In this document: positions 17,262 to 28,385 of the stretch, piece by piece
Layout: every line of letters begins with the position of its first letter
Numbering within the stretch: position 1 is the first letter of the stretch
DNA from: Salmonirosea aquatica
GTDB taxonomy: Bacteria; Bacteroidota; Bacteroidia; Cytophagales; Spirosomataceae
DNA: 64,000 bases
Assembly: GCF_009296315.1 (NCBI RefSeq)
Contig: NZ_WHLY01000002.1
Location: forward strand, 5,368,501 to 5,432,500
Direction of reading: 5' to 3'
Notes under the pieces: model-generated
Told to the model about the DNA's origin: nothing
Database searches by the model: none
Seen by the model: the letters and a program-made list of their open reading frames with translations, nothing else
Position numbers and translations under genes: made by a program

Positions 17262-17405
17262 TCCAAAGGCACAAAGGGGCAAAGCCACAAAGTGAAAGTA
17301 CCTGTCTTATAAATTCAAGCTTTTGTAAATCAGCAGATTGCAAATAAAATTTTATTACAGCTTTCCAATTTTCACTATCAACTCTCCACTATCAACTTTC
17401 AACTA
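17262..17405. repeat. Low-complexity A/C-rich tandem phrases in the symporter leader
   Basis: Between the two symporter subunits the sequence stutters: CAAAGGCACAAAGGGGCAAAG with CACAAAGTG (17264-17294) and TATCAACTCTCCACTATCAA (about 17378-17400). No coding frame or stable hairpin is seen. Such degenerate phrases are common filler near genes in this phylum; a regulatory role is not supported. Confidence 0.4.
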
Positions 17406-17412
17406 ACTTAGC

Positions 17413-19110
17413 GTGGACGTAAAAATCTGGACCTATATCATTGTGGGCCTCACCTTCGCCCTGTACATTGGCATCGCTTTCTGGTCGCGGGCGGGCTCTA
17501 CCAAAGAATTCTACGTCGCAGGCGGAGGCGTGTCGCCCCTGGCCAACGGCATGGCTACCGCCGCCGACTGGATGTCGGCGGCCTCGTTTATTTCCATGGC
17601 GGGCCTTATTTCGTTCATGGGCTATGACGGTACGGTGTACCTCATGGGCTGGACGGGCGGCTATGTACTGCTGGCTTTATTACTAGCCCCCTACCTGCGC
17701 AAATTCGGTAAATTTACCGTGCCCGACTTCATCGGCGACCGCTACTATTCCAATTCGGCCCGGTCGGTGGCGGTGGTATGCGCGTTGCTGGTGTCGTTCA
17801 CCTACGTGGCTGGACAAATGCGTGGGGTAGGGGTGGTATTCTCCCGTTTTCTGGAAGTGGATATCAATACGGGTGTCATTATCGGAATGGTGATCGTGCT
17901 GATTTACGCTGTGATGGGCGGCATGAAGGGCATCACCTATACACAAGTCGCACAGTACTGCGTGCTTATTTTTGCCTTCATGGTACCCGCCATTTATATC
18001 TCCATCATCATGACGGGGGTACCTATCCCGCAACTGGGCATGGGCAGCACCCTGGCCGATGGCTCGGGCGTGTACCTGCTCGATAAACTCGACGGGCTAT
18101 CCCGCGAGCTGGGCTTTGCCGAATACACGCAGGGTACCAAGAAAATGCAGGATGTGTTTGCTATAACCCTGGCCCTGATGGTAGGTACCGCCGGACTTCC
18201 GCACGTAATTGTCCGGTTTTTTACGGTAAAGCGGGTGAAGGACGCCCGTATGTCGGCCGGACTGGCGCTGGTGTTTATTGCCATTCTGTACACCACGGCC
18301 CCGGCGATTTCGGTTTTTGCCCGTACCAATCTGATCGAAACCGTCAGCAATCGTGACTACGCTACGGTACCCAAATGGTTCAAAAACTGGGAGAAAACCG
18401 GCCTGCTGGCTTTCACCGACAAAAACAACGATGGCAAAATCCAGTATGTAGCCGATAAGGAGGCTAACGAACTGACGATCGATAACGACATCATGGTGTT
18501 GGCGAATCCCGAGATTGCCAACCTACCCAACTGGGTCATTGCCCTGGTAGCGGCGGGTGGGCTGGCGGCGGCTTTATCCACTGCAGCCGGCCTACTGCTG
18601 GTCATTTCGTCCTCAGTGTCGCACGATTTATTGAAAAAGATGATTTTCCCCGACATTTCCGAAAAAGGCGAATTGATCGCTGCCCGGGTGTCGGCCACGG
18701 TGGCGGTGTGCATTGCGGGGTACTTTGGTATCAATCCGCCCGGTTTTGTGGCGGCGGTAGTGGCGCTGGCCTTTGGGCTGGCGGCAGCCTCGTTTTTTCC
18801 CGCCATTATTTTGGGGATTTTCTATAAGCGCATGAACAAGGAGGGAGCCGTAGCGGGGATGGTGGTAGGTACCGTGCTGATGCTGTACTACATGGTAAAG
18901 TACAAGATGGGCTGGCTCGATGCTACCCCGCCGCCGGCGAGCGAGTGGTGGTTCGGCATATCGCCCGAGGGCTTCGGGTCGGTAGCGATGTTGGTCAATT
19001 TTGTGGTATCGCTCACCATCAGTGCGTTTACGCCGGCACCGCCGGAGGATGTGCAGCAGATTGTGGAGGATATCCGGCTGCCGAGTGGAGCGGGCGAGGC
19101 AACGCACTGA
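17413..19110 (+). CDS. Sodium:solute symporter, acetate-type (VC_2705/ActP-like large subunit)
   Basis: A 565-residue inner-membrane symporter with about thirteen hydrophobic segments. The start is GTG 17413 (GTGGACGTAAAAATC); no closer ATG gives a complete first helix. SSS-family marks include FYVAGGGVSPLANGMATAADWMSAASFISMAG (residues 31-62), YVAGQMRGVGVVFSRF, GTAGLPHVIVRFFTVK and AAGGLAAALSTAAGLLLVISSSVSHDLLKK. A central insert of about 70 hydrophilic residues (near 305-360, with an EF-hand-like DKNNDGKIQY) separates two helix bundles, as in the VC_2705 family. With DUF4212 upstream and acetyl-CoA synthetase downstream, acetate or another short carboxylate is the probable substrate. Confidence 0.9.
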   Translation: MDVKIWTYIIVGLTFALYIGIAFWSRAGSTKEFYVAGGGVSPLANGMATAADWMSAASFISMAGLISFMGYDGTVYLMGWTGGYVLLALLLAPYLRKFGKFTVPDFIGDRYYSNSARSVAVVCALLVSFTYVAGQMRGVGVVFSRFLEVDINTGVIIGMVIVLIYAVMGGMKGITYTQVAQYCVLIFAFMVPAIYISIIMTGVPIPQLGMGSTLADGSGVYLLDKLDGLSRELGFAEYTQGTKKMQDVFAITLALMVGTAGLPHVIVRFFTVKRVKDARMSAGLALVFIAILYTTAPAISVFARTNLIETVSNRDYATVPKWFKNWEKTGLLAFTDKNNDGKIQYVADKEANELTIDNDIMVLANPEIANLPNWVIALVAAGGLAAALSTAAGLLLVISSSVSHDLLKKMIFPDISEKGELIAARVSATVAVCIAGYFGINPPGFVAAVVALAFGLAAASFFPAIILGIFYKRMNKEGAVAGMVVGTVLMLYYMVKYKMGWLDATPPPASEWWFGISPEGFGSVAMLVNFVVSLTISAFTPAPPEDVQQIVEDIRLPSGAGEATH

Positions 19111-19146
19111 AAATTTTTATGATTTGAATATTTTGACCCTGGAGGC

Positions 19147-19803
19147 TCAAAAACTAAACTCTTTGTACTTCCACTTGAAATAGGGCATATTTTTGCTGGC
19201 TGACTTCATTATTTTTTCCATTGCCTCTGAGGAAGTACGGGTATGATATGGCGTAGCTCCTACATAGGTAGATTTTTTCTGTTCGTAAGCCCAAATCATT
19301 TCTCCGGTATTTCCATCGTACAATTCCAGAATGGAACTGACTTTTCCTGTAGCAGGTCCAGCAGTTGGTAATGTACCATTTACAGCTCCAAGGATTGTCC
19401 CTATTGCTCTGGATTCGCCCGAAGAAAATTTGTGGCGAGATGAGTAATGGGAGGTCAAAATGGCATCTACAACCAAAATTTCACAGATTTTGCTGGGAGA
19501 TAGGTCGTTCCCGTCAAAGTAGCCAGCCTCTTCAAGTAAGTCATTCGTTTCCCGAGTCTTTAAAATATCAACCGAAAGCTGATTCTTTGCTTTCCAGCTT
19601 AATAACCAACTATACAATCTTTGCTGAAAATTAATAGACTCTCGCATGGCGTTTTCCTGCGTTTCTGTATTCAAGTTCACGCTCGGAGGCACAATTGCGA
19701 TGATCCTGTGACTGTCTGCTACCTGCTGAGTGACTGGGTTAGAATATTTTTTCGCACAACCACAAATTAAGACGACTAAGAAGAAAAATGATATTTTTCT
19801 CAT
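19147..19803 (-). CDS. Hypothetical lipoprotein
   Basis: A 218-residue lipoprotein without recognised family. The N-terminus MRKISFFFLVVLICGCAKKY has a lipobox with Cys at residue 16. The body contains HRIIAIVPPSVNL, KICEILVVDAILTSHYSS and SSILELYDGNTGEMIWAYEQKKSTYVG, a layout reminiscent of small surface or curli-assembly-like lipoproteins (DUF799/CsgG-type beta folds), but similarity is only by impression. The segment is AT-richer than its neighbours and lies between the symporter and acs with no GGTACC site, suggesting an inserted gene. Confidence 0.7.
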   Translation of the reverse strand: MRKISFFFLVVLICGCAKKYSNPVTQQVADSHRIIAIVPPSVNLNTETQENAMRESINFQQRLYSWLLSWKAKNQLSVDILKTRETNDLLEEAGYFDGNDLSPSKICEILVVDAILTSHYSSRHKFSSGESRAIGTILGAVNGTLPTAGPATGKVSSILELYDGNTGEMIWAYEQKKSTYVGATPYHTRTSSEAMEKIMKSASKNMPYFKWKYKEFSF

Positions 19804-19893
19804 TGACTGGGTAATAGATTTTGGTGAGAATGATTTGGTTGTTGAAAATTCAATGGTCAGGGCCGACGTGTCAATCTTGTTGATTATACATGT

Positions 19894-20385
19894 TCATTTG
19901 CTATTGTCCTCGGCCAATTCGAAGCAGGCTGCAATAATTTCATTCTTGTAAGGATTATCCATTCTCCCAATAACTGAATTGTAATACTGCTCCTCGGCGC
20001 TGCCTATTGTAAAGTCAAACTTGAAGTGATATTCCAATTTGTAGAAATTGAACCATTGTCCGAATTTGCGGTTACGGACGGCACCTCTGCCATCATTATC
20101 TTCACAGATATACAGCAAGACAGTTTCCTTCTGAATGAAAAAGTCTTTGACAATGGCGGCGACTGTAGATGGTATACGGGCATCGAGCGGTTTTTCCTTA
20201 TCGGCATCACCTCTGGCCGGAAGCAGTACTACTTCAAATATTGAGTCTGCGAAAGGCTGCTCATCACCGAAAAGATAGCCGCTTGGCTTGAACCTGACTT
20301 CGTAGGTGATGCCGAACCGGGTTGGGAAAATGTAAGCACTGTCGCTGCCGCCGAGAAAAGCAAACTCATACGCTTTTTCCTTCAT
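19894..20385 (-). CDS. DUF6169 family protein
   Basis: A 163-residue soluble protein. ATG 20385 (MKEKAYEFAFLGGSD) is the likely start; an earlier in-frame start at 20415 would add ten residues. Conserved-looking blocks are YIFPTRFGITYEVRFKPSGYLF, a VLLYICEDNDGRGAVRNRKFGQWF middle and a C-terminal SAEEQYYNSVIGRMDNPYKNEIIAACFEL. These match the Bacteroidota DUF6169 group, whose role is unknown; the DGRGAVRNRKFxxWF stretch is invariant-looking. The gene overlaps the small upstream ORF by about 20 bases, so the two are probably translated as a pair. Confidence 0.72.
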   Translation of the reverse strand: MKEKAYEFAFLGGSDSAYIFPTRFGITYEVRFKPSGYLFGDEQPFADSIFEVVLLPARGDADKEKPLDARIPSTVAAIVKDFFIQKETVLLYICEDNDGRGAVRNRKFGQWFNFYKLEYHFKFDFTIGSAEEQYYNSVIGRMDNPYKNEIIAACFELAEDNSK

Positions 20386-20557
20386 TTTCCAGCTTCCGCA
20401 TAAGTTCTTGGACAATGGCTTGAATTTCCGGCTTCTCCATGTCCCGTCGGGCCTCTTCCTGCATCTCTCGTTTAGAGGCCATCAATTTCCGGCAAAAGAG
20501 AATTCCTTTACTCACCTTTTCATCGTCTTGGATGGTGTGCTTATCAGTTGTTTCCAT
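20366..20557 (-). CDS. Small charged protein paired with DUF6169
   Basis: A 63-residue highly charged protein (METTDKHTIQDDEKVSKGI onward, ending in MRKLENEGKSV) predicted mostly helical. It starts at ATG 20557 and overlaps the start of the DUF6169 gene, which argues for a real gene and coupling. No family recognised. The two-gene arrangement (short charged helical protein, then a larger one) resembles antitoxin/toxin or other partner pairs, but nothing in the sequence proves this. Confidence 0.6.
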   Translation of the reverse strand: METTDKHTIQDDEKVSKGILFCRKLMASKREMQEEARRDMEKPEIQAIVQELMRKLENEGKSV

Positions 20558-20756
20558 AATTTCATTTTTTTATTCCCAAAGGTACCCCTTGATTTATTCA
20601 AAATCAATGAGATAACAGTACACGGCGGCTCCCGGTTTCGGGGGCAATCGGTGGAATCAGGCGATCTTTTCGTATATTTTCCCAATTTTTAGCCCAAAAT
20701 ATGAATCGGGACCCATTGAACTTTCACCCCTAATCCTACCTGCTAGTACAACAAAC

Positions 20757-22646
<1,890 letters not shown>

Positions 22647-22730
22647 GGTTGACCAGGGAGTGAAAAGGTATCGGTATAGTTTTTTGTGCAAAATCGTCAG
22701 CATAGCCTTATACCGGTACCTGACCAACCC

Positions 22731-24584
22731 ATGGAAAGCAAGAATCCCAACACCAGTCTCTCGGCCAGTCGCCCGGAACGGACGATCGAAGCAGAACCCA
22801 TCAACGAATTACCCAGGGCCGTCCTGCGCCCCAACACCTACCTGCTTCTGGATGGTGAATGGAAGTTTGATCTCGATCCCGACGATCAGGGCTTGCACGA
22901 GCGTTGGTACGTGGGCCATGCCTACGGCGGCACCGCGCAATGGCCCGGGTCGATCGAGGAGCATATGGCAAGAGCCAATCCGCAAGCGACTCCGACGGGC
23001 TGGCGGGATAGGGTAGTAGCCTGGTACGAACGGGAATTCACCGCTCCCGAGCGGAGCGAATCACCGGCTCGTTCTATGATTCAGCTCACGTTTGGAGCCT
23101 GTGGCTACGAAACCCGCGTCTGGCTCAACGGGCACGCGCTGCGTACCATCGAGGATGAAGAAGTACACCTGGGCGAATACACTTCTTTCTCCTACGAACT
23201 GCCGGACGAGTACCTGCGCCCGCAGAACCGGCTTACCGTCAGAATCGGCGATACGATGGATGCCGAAATTCCGCGGGGCAAGCAAGAGTCGCACGTCTAC
23301 AAACGCGGGGGTATCTGGTACCAGACTTACACGGGGGCGGTCCGCAGCGTGTGGCTCGAAACCGTGGAACGCAACCGCCTCCGCACTCGCATCGGCGTGG
23401 TGAGCGTGGTCGAAGACCGTTTGATGCGCTTCACCGTGACGACCCGTATTCACGATCCCGGTGATTACATTTTACGGCTCCAGGCTTTCGAATTGCACGG
23501 TACTGAGCCATTGACCACGTCGGACTACCCACTACGGCTGGAAGAAGGACAAAAGCAGCAGCGGGTAGTGTTAGACATGGACGACGCCGAACTCTGGTCG
23601 CCCGAGTCGCCGACACGCTACCTGCTGGTGGCGCAGCTCATCGACGCCGAAGGGTACGTAGCCCAGGTGGAAACCCGCTTCGGTTTGCGTAAAATCGAGG
23701 CCCGGGGACGGTACATCTACCTCAACAATAAACCCGTGTACCTCGACGGCATCCTCTATCAGCCCGGCACGGCCACCTACGAAGAAATGCAGCGGCACAT
23801 GCGAGCCATGAAAGAACTGGGCTGCAATCTGGTACGGGTCCACATCGTGGGCGTGGATCCGCGTATTTACAACCTGGCCGACAAACTGGGGCTGATGCTG
23901 TGGGTGGAGGTACCCAGTCCGCACAGCTCGACTCCCCAAAGCCGCCAGAACCACCGGGCGGAGCTCCTGCGCATGGTGTCGCTGATTAGTACCCACCCCT
24001 CCGTGGTGATTTGGAGCCTCTACAACGAGGATTGGGGCGCTCAGGACATCGCCACCAATCCCGAAACCCGAGAGTACATCGTGGATATGTACCACTACAT
24101 GCAGCTAGCCTACCCGCAATTTCTGGTGGTGGATAACGACGGCTGGCGTCATATTTCGTGGGAAGGCCGCCTGAAATCGGACCTGCTGACGGCCCACATT
24201 TATACCCCTGACCTCAACCGCTGGCGAGAACTCATCGACCAGTTGGAAGCGGGGAATCTGGATGGCGTGACGGCTTTTCCGCTCGTGATTGGCGATCCGT
24301 TCTTTTTTCGGCGGCAGGTACCTTTGGTTATCAGCGAATGGGGCGGCTTCGGCTTTGGCGACTACGGCGGGCCCGAAGAAGCCGCTGAACGGGCCGAGCG
24401 CATCCGGCTCTTCAAGCACGAACTTCGCCGCGACGGCATTGCCGGGGACGTTTACACGCAAGCTACCGATATTGAAGAGGAACGCAACGGACTGATCGAC
24501 CCGCAAACGGGTGAACTGACCGTTCCGGCGGGACTATTGAATTCGCGGGATACCAATCAGGTTATGCCAAAAACCATATCGTAG
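22731..24584 (+). CDS. Glycoside hydrolase family 2 protein, probably cytoplasmic
   Basis: A 617-residue GH2 enzyme. ATG 22731 is preferred over GTG 22686. The domain order is a sugar-binding jelly roll (residues about 30-195, with WPGSIEEHM, WYEREFTAP, VWLNGHAL), an immunoglobulin-like domain (about 200-320), and the TIM barrel (about 320 to the end, with LDGILYQPGT, LGCNLVRVHIVGVDPR). The acid/base is Glu433 in WSLYNEDWG and the nucleophile Glu536 in VISEWGGFG. No signal peptide is seen, so it should act in the cytoplasm on imported oligosaccharides; substrate (beta-galactoside, -glucuronide or -mannoside) not predictable. It follows acs by about 85 bases but is functionally unrelated. Confidence 0.88.
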   Translation: MESKNPNTSLSASRPERTIEAEPINELPRAVLRPNTYLLLDGEWKFDLDPDDQGLHERWYVGHAYGGTAQWPGSIEEHMARANPQATPTGWRDRVVAWYEREFTAPERSESPARSMIQLTFGACGYETRVWLNGHALRTIEDEEVHLGEYTSFSYELPDEYLRPQNRLTVRIGDTMDAEIPRGKQESHVYKRGGIWYQTYTGAVRSVWLETVERNRLRTRIGVVSVVEDRLMRFTVTTRIHDPGDYILRLQAFELHGTEPLTTSDYPLRLEEGQKQQRVVLDMDDAELWSPESPTRYLLVAQLIDAEGYVAQVETRFGLRKIEARGRYIYLNNKPVYLDGILYQPGTATYEEMQRHMRAMKELGCNLVRVHIVGVDPRIYNLADKLGLMLWVEVPSPHSSTPQSRQNHRAELLRMVSLISTHPSVVIWSLYNEDWGAQDIATNPETREYIVDMYHYMQLAYPQFLVVDNDGWRHISWEGRLKSDLLTAHIYTPDLNRWRELIDQLEAGNLDGVTAFPLVIGDPFFFRRQVPLVISEWGGFGFGDYGGPEEAAERAERIRLFKHELRRDGIAGDVYTQATDIEEERNGLIDPQTGELTVPAGLLNSRDTNQVMPKTIS

Positions 24585-24888
24585 GGTATGGCGGATGCGT
24601 GAGCCATAGAATTTCGTTGGGTTTTTTTGAGAGTAATACAGGAAACGGCCTGGGTGGGTGGGGTAGACCCGTTGTACGTGGGGTACGTTTTTCGCTTTTG
24701 TTCCGTACAGAAAAAATGATGGATAGTAAGGATTTCTCCTTGGAAAGGAAGGCTAATACTATCTGATAACTTCGTATTTTTCCTCCCGTCAATTCGTAGA
24801 TCCTAGCGCGTTACTTGTGAGGGTACCTGTTGACACAGCTAAAAAAATCTAAACTGCTTCTTGTAAACCTTCCTCTCAACCTTGTCCT
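24585..24888. other. Intergenic region before the BNR protein gene
   Basis: About 300 bases without a convincing gene. The first half is G/T-rich, the second half AT-rich with TTCGTATTTTTCC near 24768, weakly like a Bacteroidota -7 element (TAnnTTTG); no -33 TTTG at the right distance was found. One GGTACC lies at about 24825. Confidence 0.4.
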
Positions 24889-27800
24889 ATGATCCAACGC
24901 TTTACCTCCTTTCTCCTCGTTCTGCTACTTCACCAGGCCGTATCGGCGCAGGGTTATGACCCTTCTTTGTTCAACTCGATGCAATGGCGTATGATCGGCC
25001 CGCACCGGGGCGGGCGTACCGTCGGAGCGGTAGGGGTACCCCAGCAGCCGAATGTATTTTATATAGGCGTCAACAACGGTGGGGTTTGGAAAACCACCGA
25101 CTACGGCCGCACCTGGTTCCCCATTTTCGACGACCAGCCAACCGGGTCCATCGGCGACGTGGGCGTGGCGCCTTCCAATCCCAATGTGGTGTACGTGGCG
25201 AGTGGCGAAGGCTTGCACCGCCCCGATCTGTCGGTAGGCAACGGTATGTACAAGTCCACCGACGCGGGTAAAACCTGGACGCATCTCGGTCTGGACGATG
25301 CTCAGCAGATTGGTAACATCAGCATCGACCCTACCAACGAAAATCGGGTGTTTGCGGCCGTGCTCGGGCATCCCTACGGCGCCAACGCGACCCGCGGCGT
25401 ATACCGAACTACGGATGGAGGCAAGAACTGGGAAAAGGTACTGTACAAAAATGAAGATACGGGCGCCATTCAAGTGACCATCGACCCCACCAATCCAAAG
25501 GTCGTGTACGCCGACTTGTGGCAGGCGCAGGAGGGGCCCTGGGAAAATGCCGCCTGGCAGGGGCCGGAAAGCGGGCTGTACAAATCCACCGATGGCGGCA
25601 CCACCTGGCATAGGCTGGCGAAAGGGCTACCTACCTTCGAGCAAGGTGTTGGCCGTATCGGTTTCGGCATTTCGCCCTCGGCTCCCAACCGATTGTATGC
25701 TACCGTCGATGCGCCCGAGTTGGGCGGGGTGTACCGGTCGGATGATGCGGGGGAGACGTGGCGGTTGATCAACGCCGATCCCCGGCTGTGGGGCCGGGGT
25801 AGCGACTTTGCCGAAGTGAAGGTACACCCCACCAATCCCGACATTATTTTCATTGCCGATGTCATGAGCTGGAAGTCCGTTGACGGCGGCAAAACTTTCG
25901 AGGATTTCCGGGGCGCGCCGGGTGGGGACGACTACCACCGCCTGTGGATCAACCCCGACAATCCCGACATCATTCTGCTGGCGGGCGACCAGGGCGCGAT
26001 CATTACGGTCAACGGCGGCGAGACGTTCAGCTCGTGGTACAACCAGCCCACGGCGCAGTTCTACCACGTCAGTACCGACAATGCCTTTCCCTATAACGTA
26101 CTGGGCGGACAGCAGGAGAGCGGCTCGGTGGGCATCGCCAGCCGGGGTAACGACGGACAGGTTACCTTCCGCGAGTGGCACCCGGTAGGTGTGGAGGAGT
26201 ATGGCTACGTCGCGGCCGATCCGCTCGACCCGAATATCGTGTACGGCGGCAAAGTAACACGCTTCGACAAACGTACCGGACAGGTGCAGAACATTGCCCC
26301 CGAAGCCGTGCGTAGCGGCAAGTACCGTTTTGTTCGCACGGCTCCGGTACTTTTTTCGCCTATCGACCCTAAAACGCTCTATTTCGCCGGGAATGTTTTG
26401 TTCAGAACCCGCACCGGAGGCGATTCGTGGGAAGTCATCAGTCCCGACCTGAGCCGTGCTACTTACGACGAAATCCCGGCCAGTGTAGGGATTTACACCA
26501 CCGAGGACATGAAGAAAATGCCCCGTCGGGGCGTGATTTATGCCGTGGCGCCTTCCTACGTGGACAGTAGTACCATCTGGGCGGGTACCGACGATGGCCT
26601 GATCCACGTCACGCGCGACGGCGGCAAAAGCTGGAAGAACGTGACGCCACCTACCCTCAAACCCTGGCACAAAGTATCGCAACTGGACGCCAGCCATACC
26701 GACGTCAACGTCGTGTACGCCGCCATCAACTGCATTCGGGTGGACGATCAGCGCCCGCACATCCTGCGTACCCGCGACGGCGGGGCTACCTGGCAGGAAA
26801 TCGTGAAGGGCTTGCCCAACGATCCCATCAATACTGTTCGGGAAGATCCCATTCGCAAAGGAATGCTCTTCGCGGGCTCGGAAACGGCCGTTTATGTGTC
26901 ATTCGACGATGGCGAGAATTGGCAAAGCCTGCGACTGAATATGCCGGCTACTTCCATCCGCGATCTGGTGATCAAAGACGACGACATCGTGGTAGGTACC
27001 CATGGGCGTAGCTTCTGGATTCTGGACGACATTACGCCCCTGCGCCAGCTTACGGCCGACGTTGCCAAAGCCCCGGTGACGCTTTTCAAGCCTCAGCTTA
27101 CCTACCGCGTCCGCTGGAACATGAATACCGATACGCCTCTGCCGCAGGAAGAACCCGCCGGACAAAATCCGCCCGACGGCGCGATCATCAACTACACCTT
27201 TCAGGAAAAGGCGCAAGGCCTGGTCACGCTTGAAATCCTGACGCCCGATGGTACCCTGGTGCGGCGTTATACCTCCGAAGACCAGCCCTGGCAAATGCCC
27301 GCCGTGAATGTACCCTACTACTGGCCCCGACCCCAGCAGATTTTGTCGGGCGAGGCCGGGTCGCACCGCTTTCTGTGGGATCTGCACTATACCCCGCTCA
27401 CGGGCCCGGTCTCGTTTCCCATCGCGGCCACCTACCGCAATACGGCCCCCGCACCTACCTCGCCCTGGGTGATGCCAGGTACCTACACTGTGCGGCTGAC
27501 CGTAAACGGGAAAGTATACGAACAACCGTTAACCATCAAAATGGACCCGCGCGTGAAAACGCCGACCGAAAAACTCCAATTGCAGCACGACTGGTCCAAA
27601 ACCATGTACGAAGGGCGGCAACAACTGACCCGCATGGCGGAGGAAGTAAAAGCTTTGCACACGAGCCTGGACAGCCGACTCGCCAAAGCCGGAAAGAAAG
27701 ACAAAGCGAAGCTGGGAGGAATGCTTGAACAAGCGGCGGCGCTGGAAAAAGAGCTACCTATCTTGCAACGGAGCCTTTATAGCGTGTTTGAGGTGTTACA

Positions 27801-27903
27801 GGATAGTGATTTTGCGCCTACTACGCAGGGGTTGAAAGCGGCGGCTGAGACGCAGACGCTGGTAGGGGAGTGGATCAGCAGGTGGGTGAAAAGTGTAAAA
27901 TAA
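24889..27903 (+). CDS. Large secreted BNR/sortilin-like beta-propeller protein
   Basis: A 1004-residue exported protein. A Sec signal peptide (MIQRFTSFLLVLLLHQAVSAQ) is followed by MQWRMIGPHRGGRTVGAVG and then about ten repeats of the Asp-box/BNR type (WKTTDYGRTW, YKSTDAGKTW, YRTTDGGKNWEKV, YKSTDGGTTW, YRSDDAGETW, WKSVDGGKTF, RTRDGGATW, VSFDDGENW), forming one or two propellers of the VPS10/sortilin or xyloglucanase-like fold. The last 250 residues hold a beta-sandwich-like segment and a final helical region (LQLQHDWSKTMYEGRQQLTRM). No catalytic Asp pair of a glycosidase was identified, so binding or unknown hydrolysis is possible. No T9SS tail motif was recognised. Confidence 0.85.
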   Translation: MIQRFTSFLLVLLLHQAVSAQGYDPSLFNSMQWRMIGPHRGGRTVGAVGVPQQPNVFYIGVNNGGVWKTTDYGRTWFPIFDDQPTGSIGDVGVAPSNPNVVYVASGEGLHRPDLSVGNGMYKSTDAGKTWTHLGLDDAQQIGNISIDPTNENRVFAAVLGHPYGANATRGVYRTTDGGKNWEKVLYKNEDTGAIQVTIDPTNPKVVYADLWQAQEGPWENAAWQGPESGLYKSTDGGTTWHRLAKGLPTFEQGVGRIGFGISPSAPNRLYATVDAPELGGVYRSDDAGETWRLINADPRLWGRGSDFAEVKVHPTNPDIIFIADVMSWKSVDGGKTFEDFRGAPGGDDYHRLWINPDNPDIILLAGDQGAIITVNGGETFSSWYNQPTAQFYHVSTDNAFPYNVLGGQQESGSVGIASRGNDGQVTFREWHPVGVEEYGYVAADPLDPNIVYGGKVTRFDKRTGQVQNIAPEAVRSGKYRFVRTAPVLFSPIDPKTLYFAGNVLFRTRTGGDSWEVISPDLSRATYDEIPASVGIYTTEDMKKMPRRGVIYAVAPSYVDSSTIWAGTDDGLIHVTRDGGKSWKNVTPPTLKPWHKVSQLDASHTDVNVVYAAINCIRVDDQRPHILRTRDGGATWQEIVKGLPNDPINTVREDPIRKGMLFAGSETAVYVSFDDGENWQSLRLNMPATSIRDLVIKDDDIVVGTHGRSFWILDDITPLRQLTADVAKAPVTLFKPQLTYRVRWNMNTDTPLPQEEPAGQNPPDGAIINYTFQEKAQGLVTLEILTPDGTLVRRYTSEDQPWQMPAVNVPYYWPRPQQILSGEAGSHRFLWDLHYTPLTGPVSFPIAATYRNTAPAPTSPWVMPGTYTVRLTVNGKVYEQPLTIKMDPRVKTPTEKLQLQHDWSKTMYEGRQQLTRMAEEVKALHTSLDSRLAKAGKKDKAKLGGMLEQAAALEKELPILQRSLYSVFEVLQDSDFAPTTQGLKAAAETQTLVGEWISRWVKSVK

Positions 27904-27940
27904 CCTCACTCTTATAAGTAGTTACGTAAAAAGAAAAATG

Positions 27941-28193
27941 TACCGCTTGATAAGTTTTTGATTAGGGGAAGGGCTAAGAAGTAGGGGAATTTATAGATTT
28001 ATGTATGTCTATCTGTTTAGGTTGAGTAAAATTCTTCACCATATCAAAAGATAGGTAGGGAAATAGAGCCTGTGGTGACACAAGCCACGGTGTATAGCTA
28101 TATATAAAAAAAACTACCGCTTGATAAGTTTTTGACTATGGATAAGTCCAGGATTTACGAAAATTGTATAGATTTATGCTGTTCTAGTCTATC
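27941..28193. repeat. Pair of imperfect direct repeats (about 75 bp each)
   Basis: Copy 1 starts at 27941 and copy 2 at 28115 with the same 21 bases beginning TACCGCTTGATAAGTTTT; each copy then diverges for about 35 bases and converges again on TATAGATTTATG followed by TGT and CTA blocks (near 27991-28014 and 28169-28192). Spacing between copies is 174 bases. Could be remnants of a small mobile element or a duplicated regulatory region. Confidence 0.7.
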
Positions 28194-28236
28194 AAATATT
28201 ATTGCTCAACTTAATTAAAAATGTTAGGAATGCAAC

Positions 28237-28281
28237 AATTCTTATAGCGTAGCCAATGGTGAAGGATTGCCTATAAGAATT
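28237..28281. repeat. 11-bp inverted repeat with 23-base loop
   Basis: AATTCTTATAG at 28237-28247 pairs perfectly with CTATAAGAATT at 28271-28281. It stands about 100 bases before the start of the AT-rich secreted protein gene, so it could be an operator, an RNA hairpin in its leader, or the end of the repeat element just upstream. Confidence 0.55.
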
Positions 28282-28385
28282 AAAATATAAGTTATTAGGT
28301 ATCAAAAATCAGCAAAATATGATATTTTAAGTCTGTTTAAAAATTCACAAGTTCTCTTATTATATTGACTAATAAATTTGATATT

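Larger units (their letters stand above)
27904..28385. other. AT-rich intergenic island with imperfect direct repeats
   Basis: About 480 bases, very AT-rich compared with the BNR gene to the left. It holds two imperfect copies of an approximately 75-base unit and an 11-base-armed inverted repeat, listed separately. No gene was recognised. No GGTACC occurs from about 27,485 to 30,110, in contrast to the rest of the window. Confidence 0.6.

Noticed and set aside
16990-17412. Possible CRISPR-like stutter in the symporter leader
   Set aside because: Repeats are short, degenerate and without regular spacers; no cas genes are present.
18361-18470. EF-hand-like DKNNDGKIQY in the symporter
   Set aside because: It lies in the hydrophilic insert typical of VC_2705-type symporters, so it was not treated as a separate calcium-binding domain.
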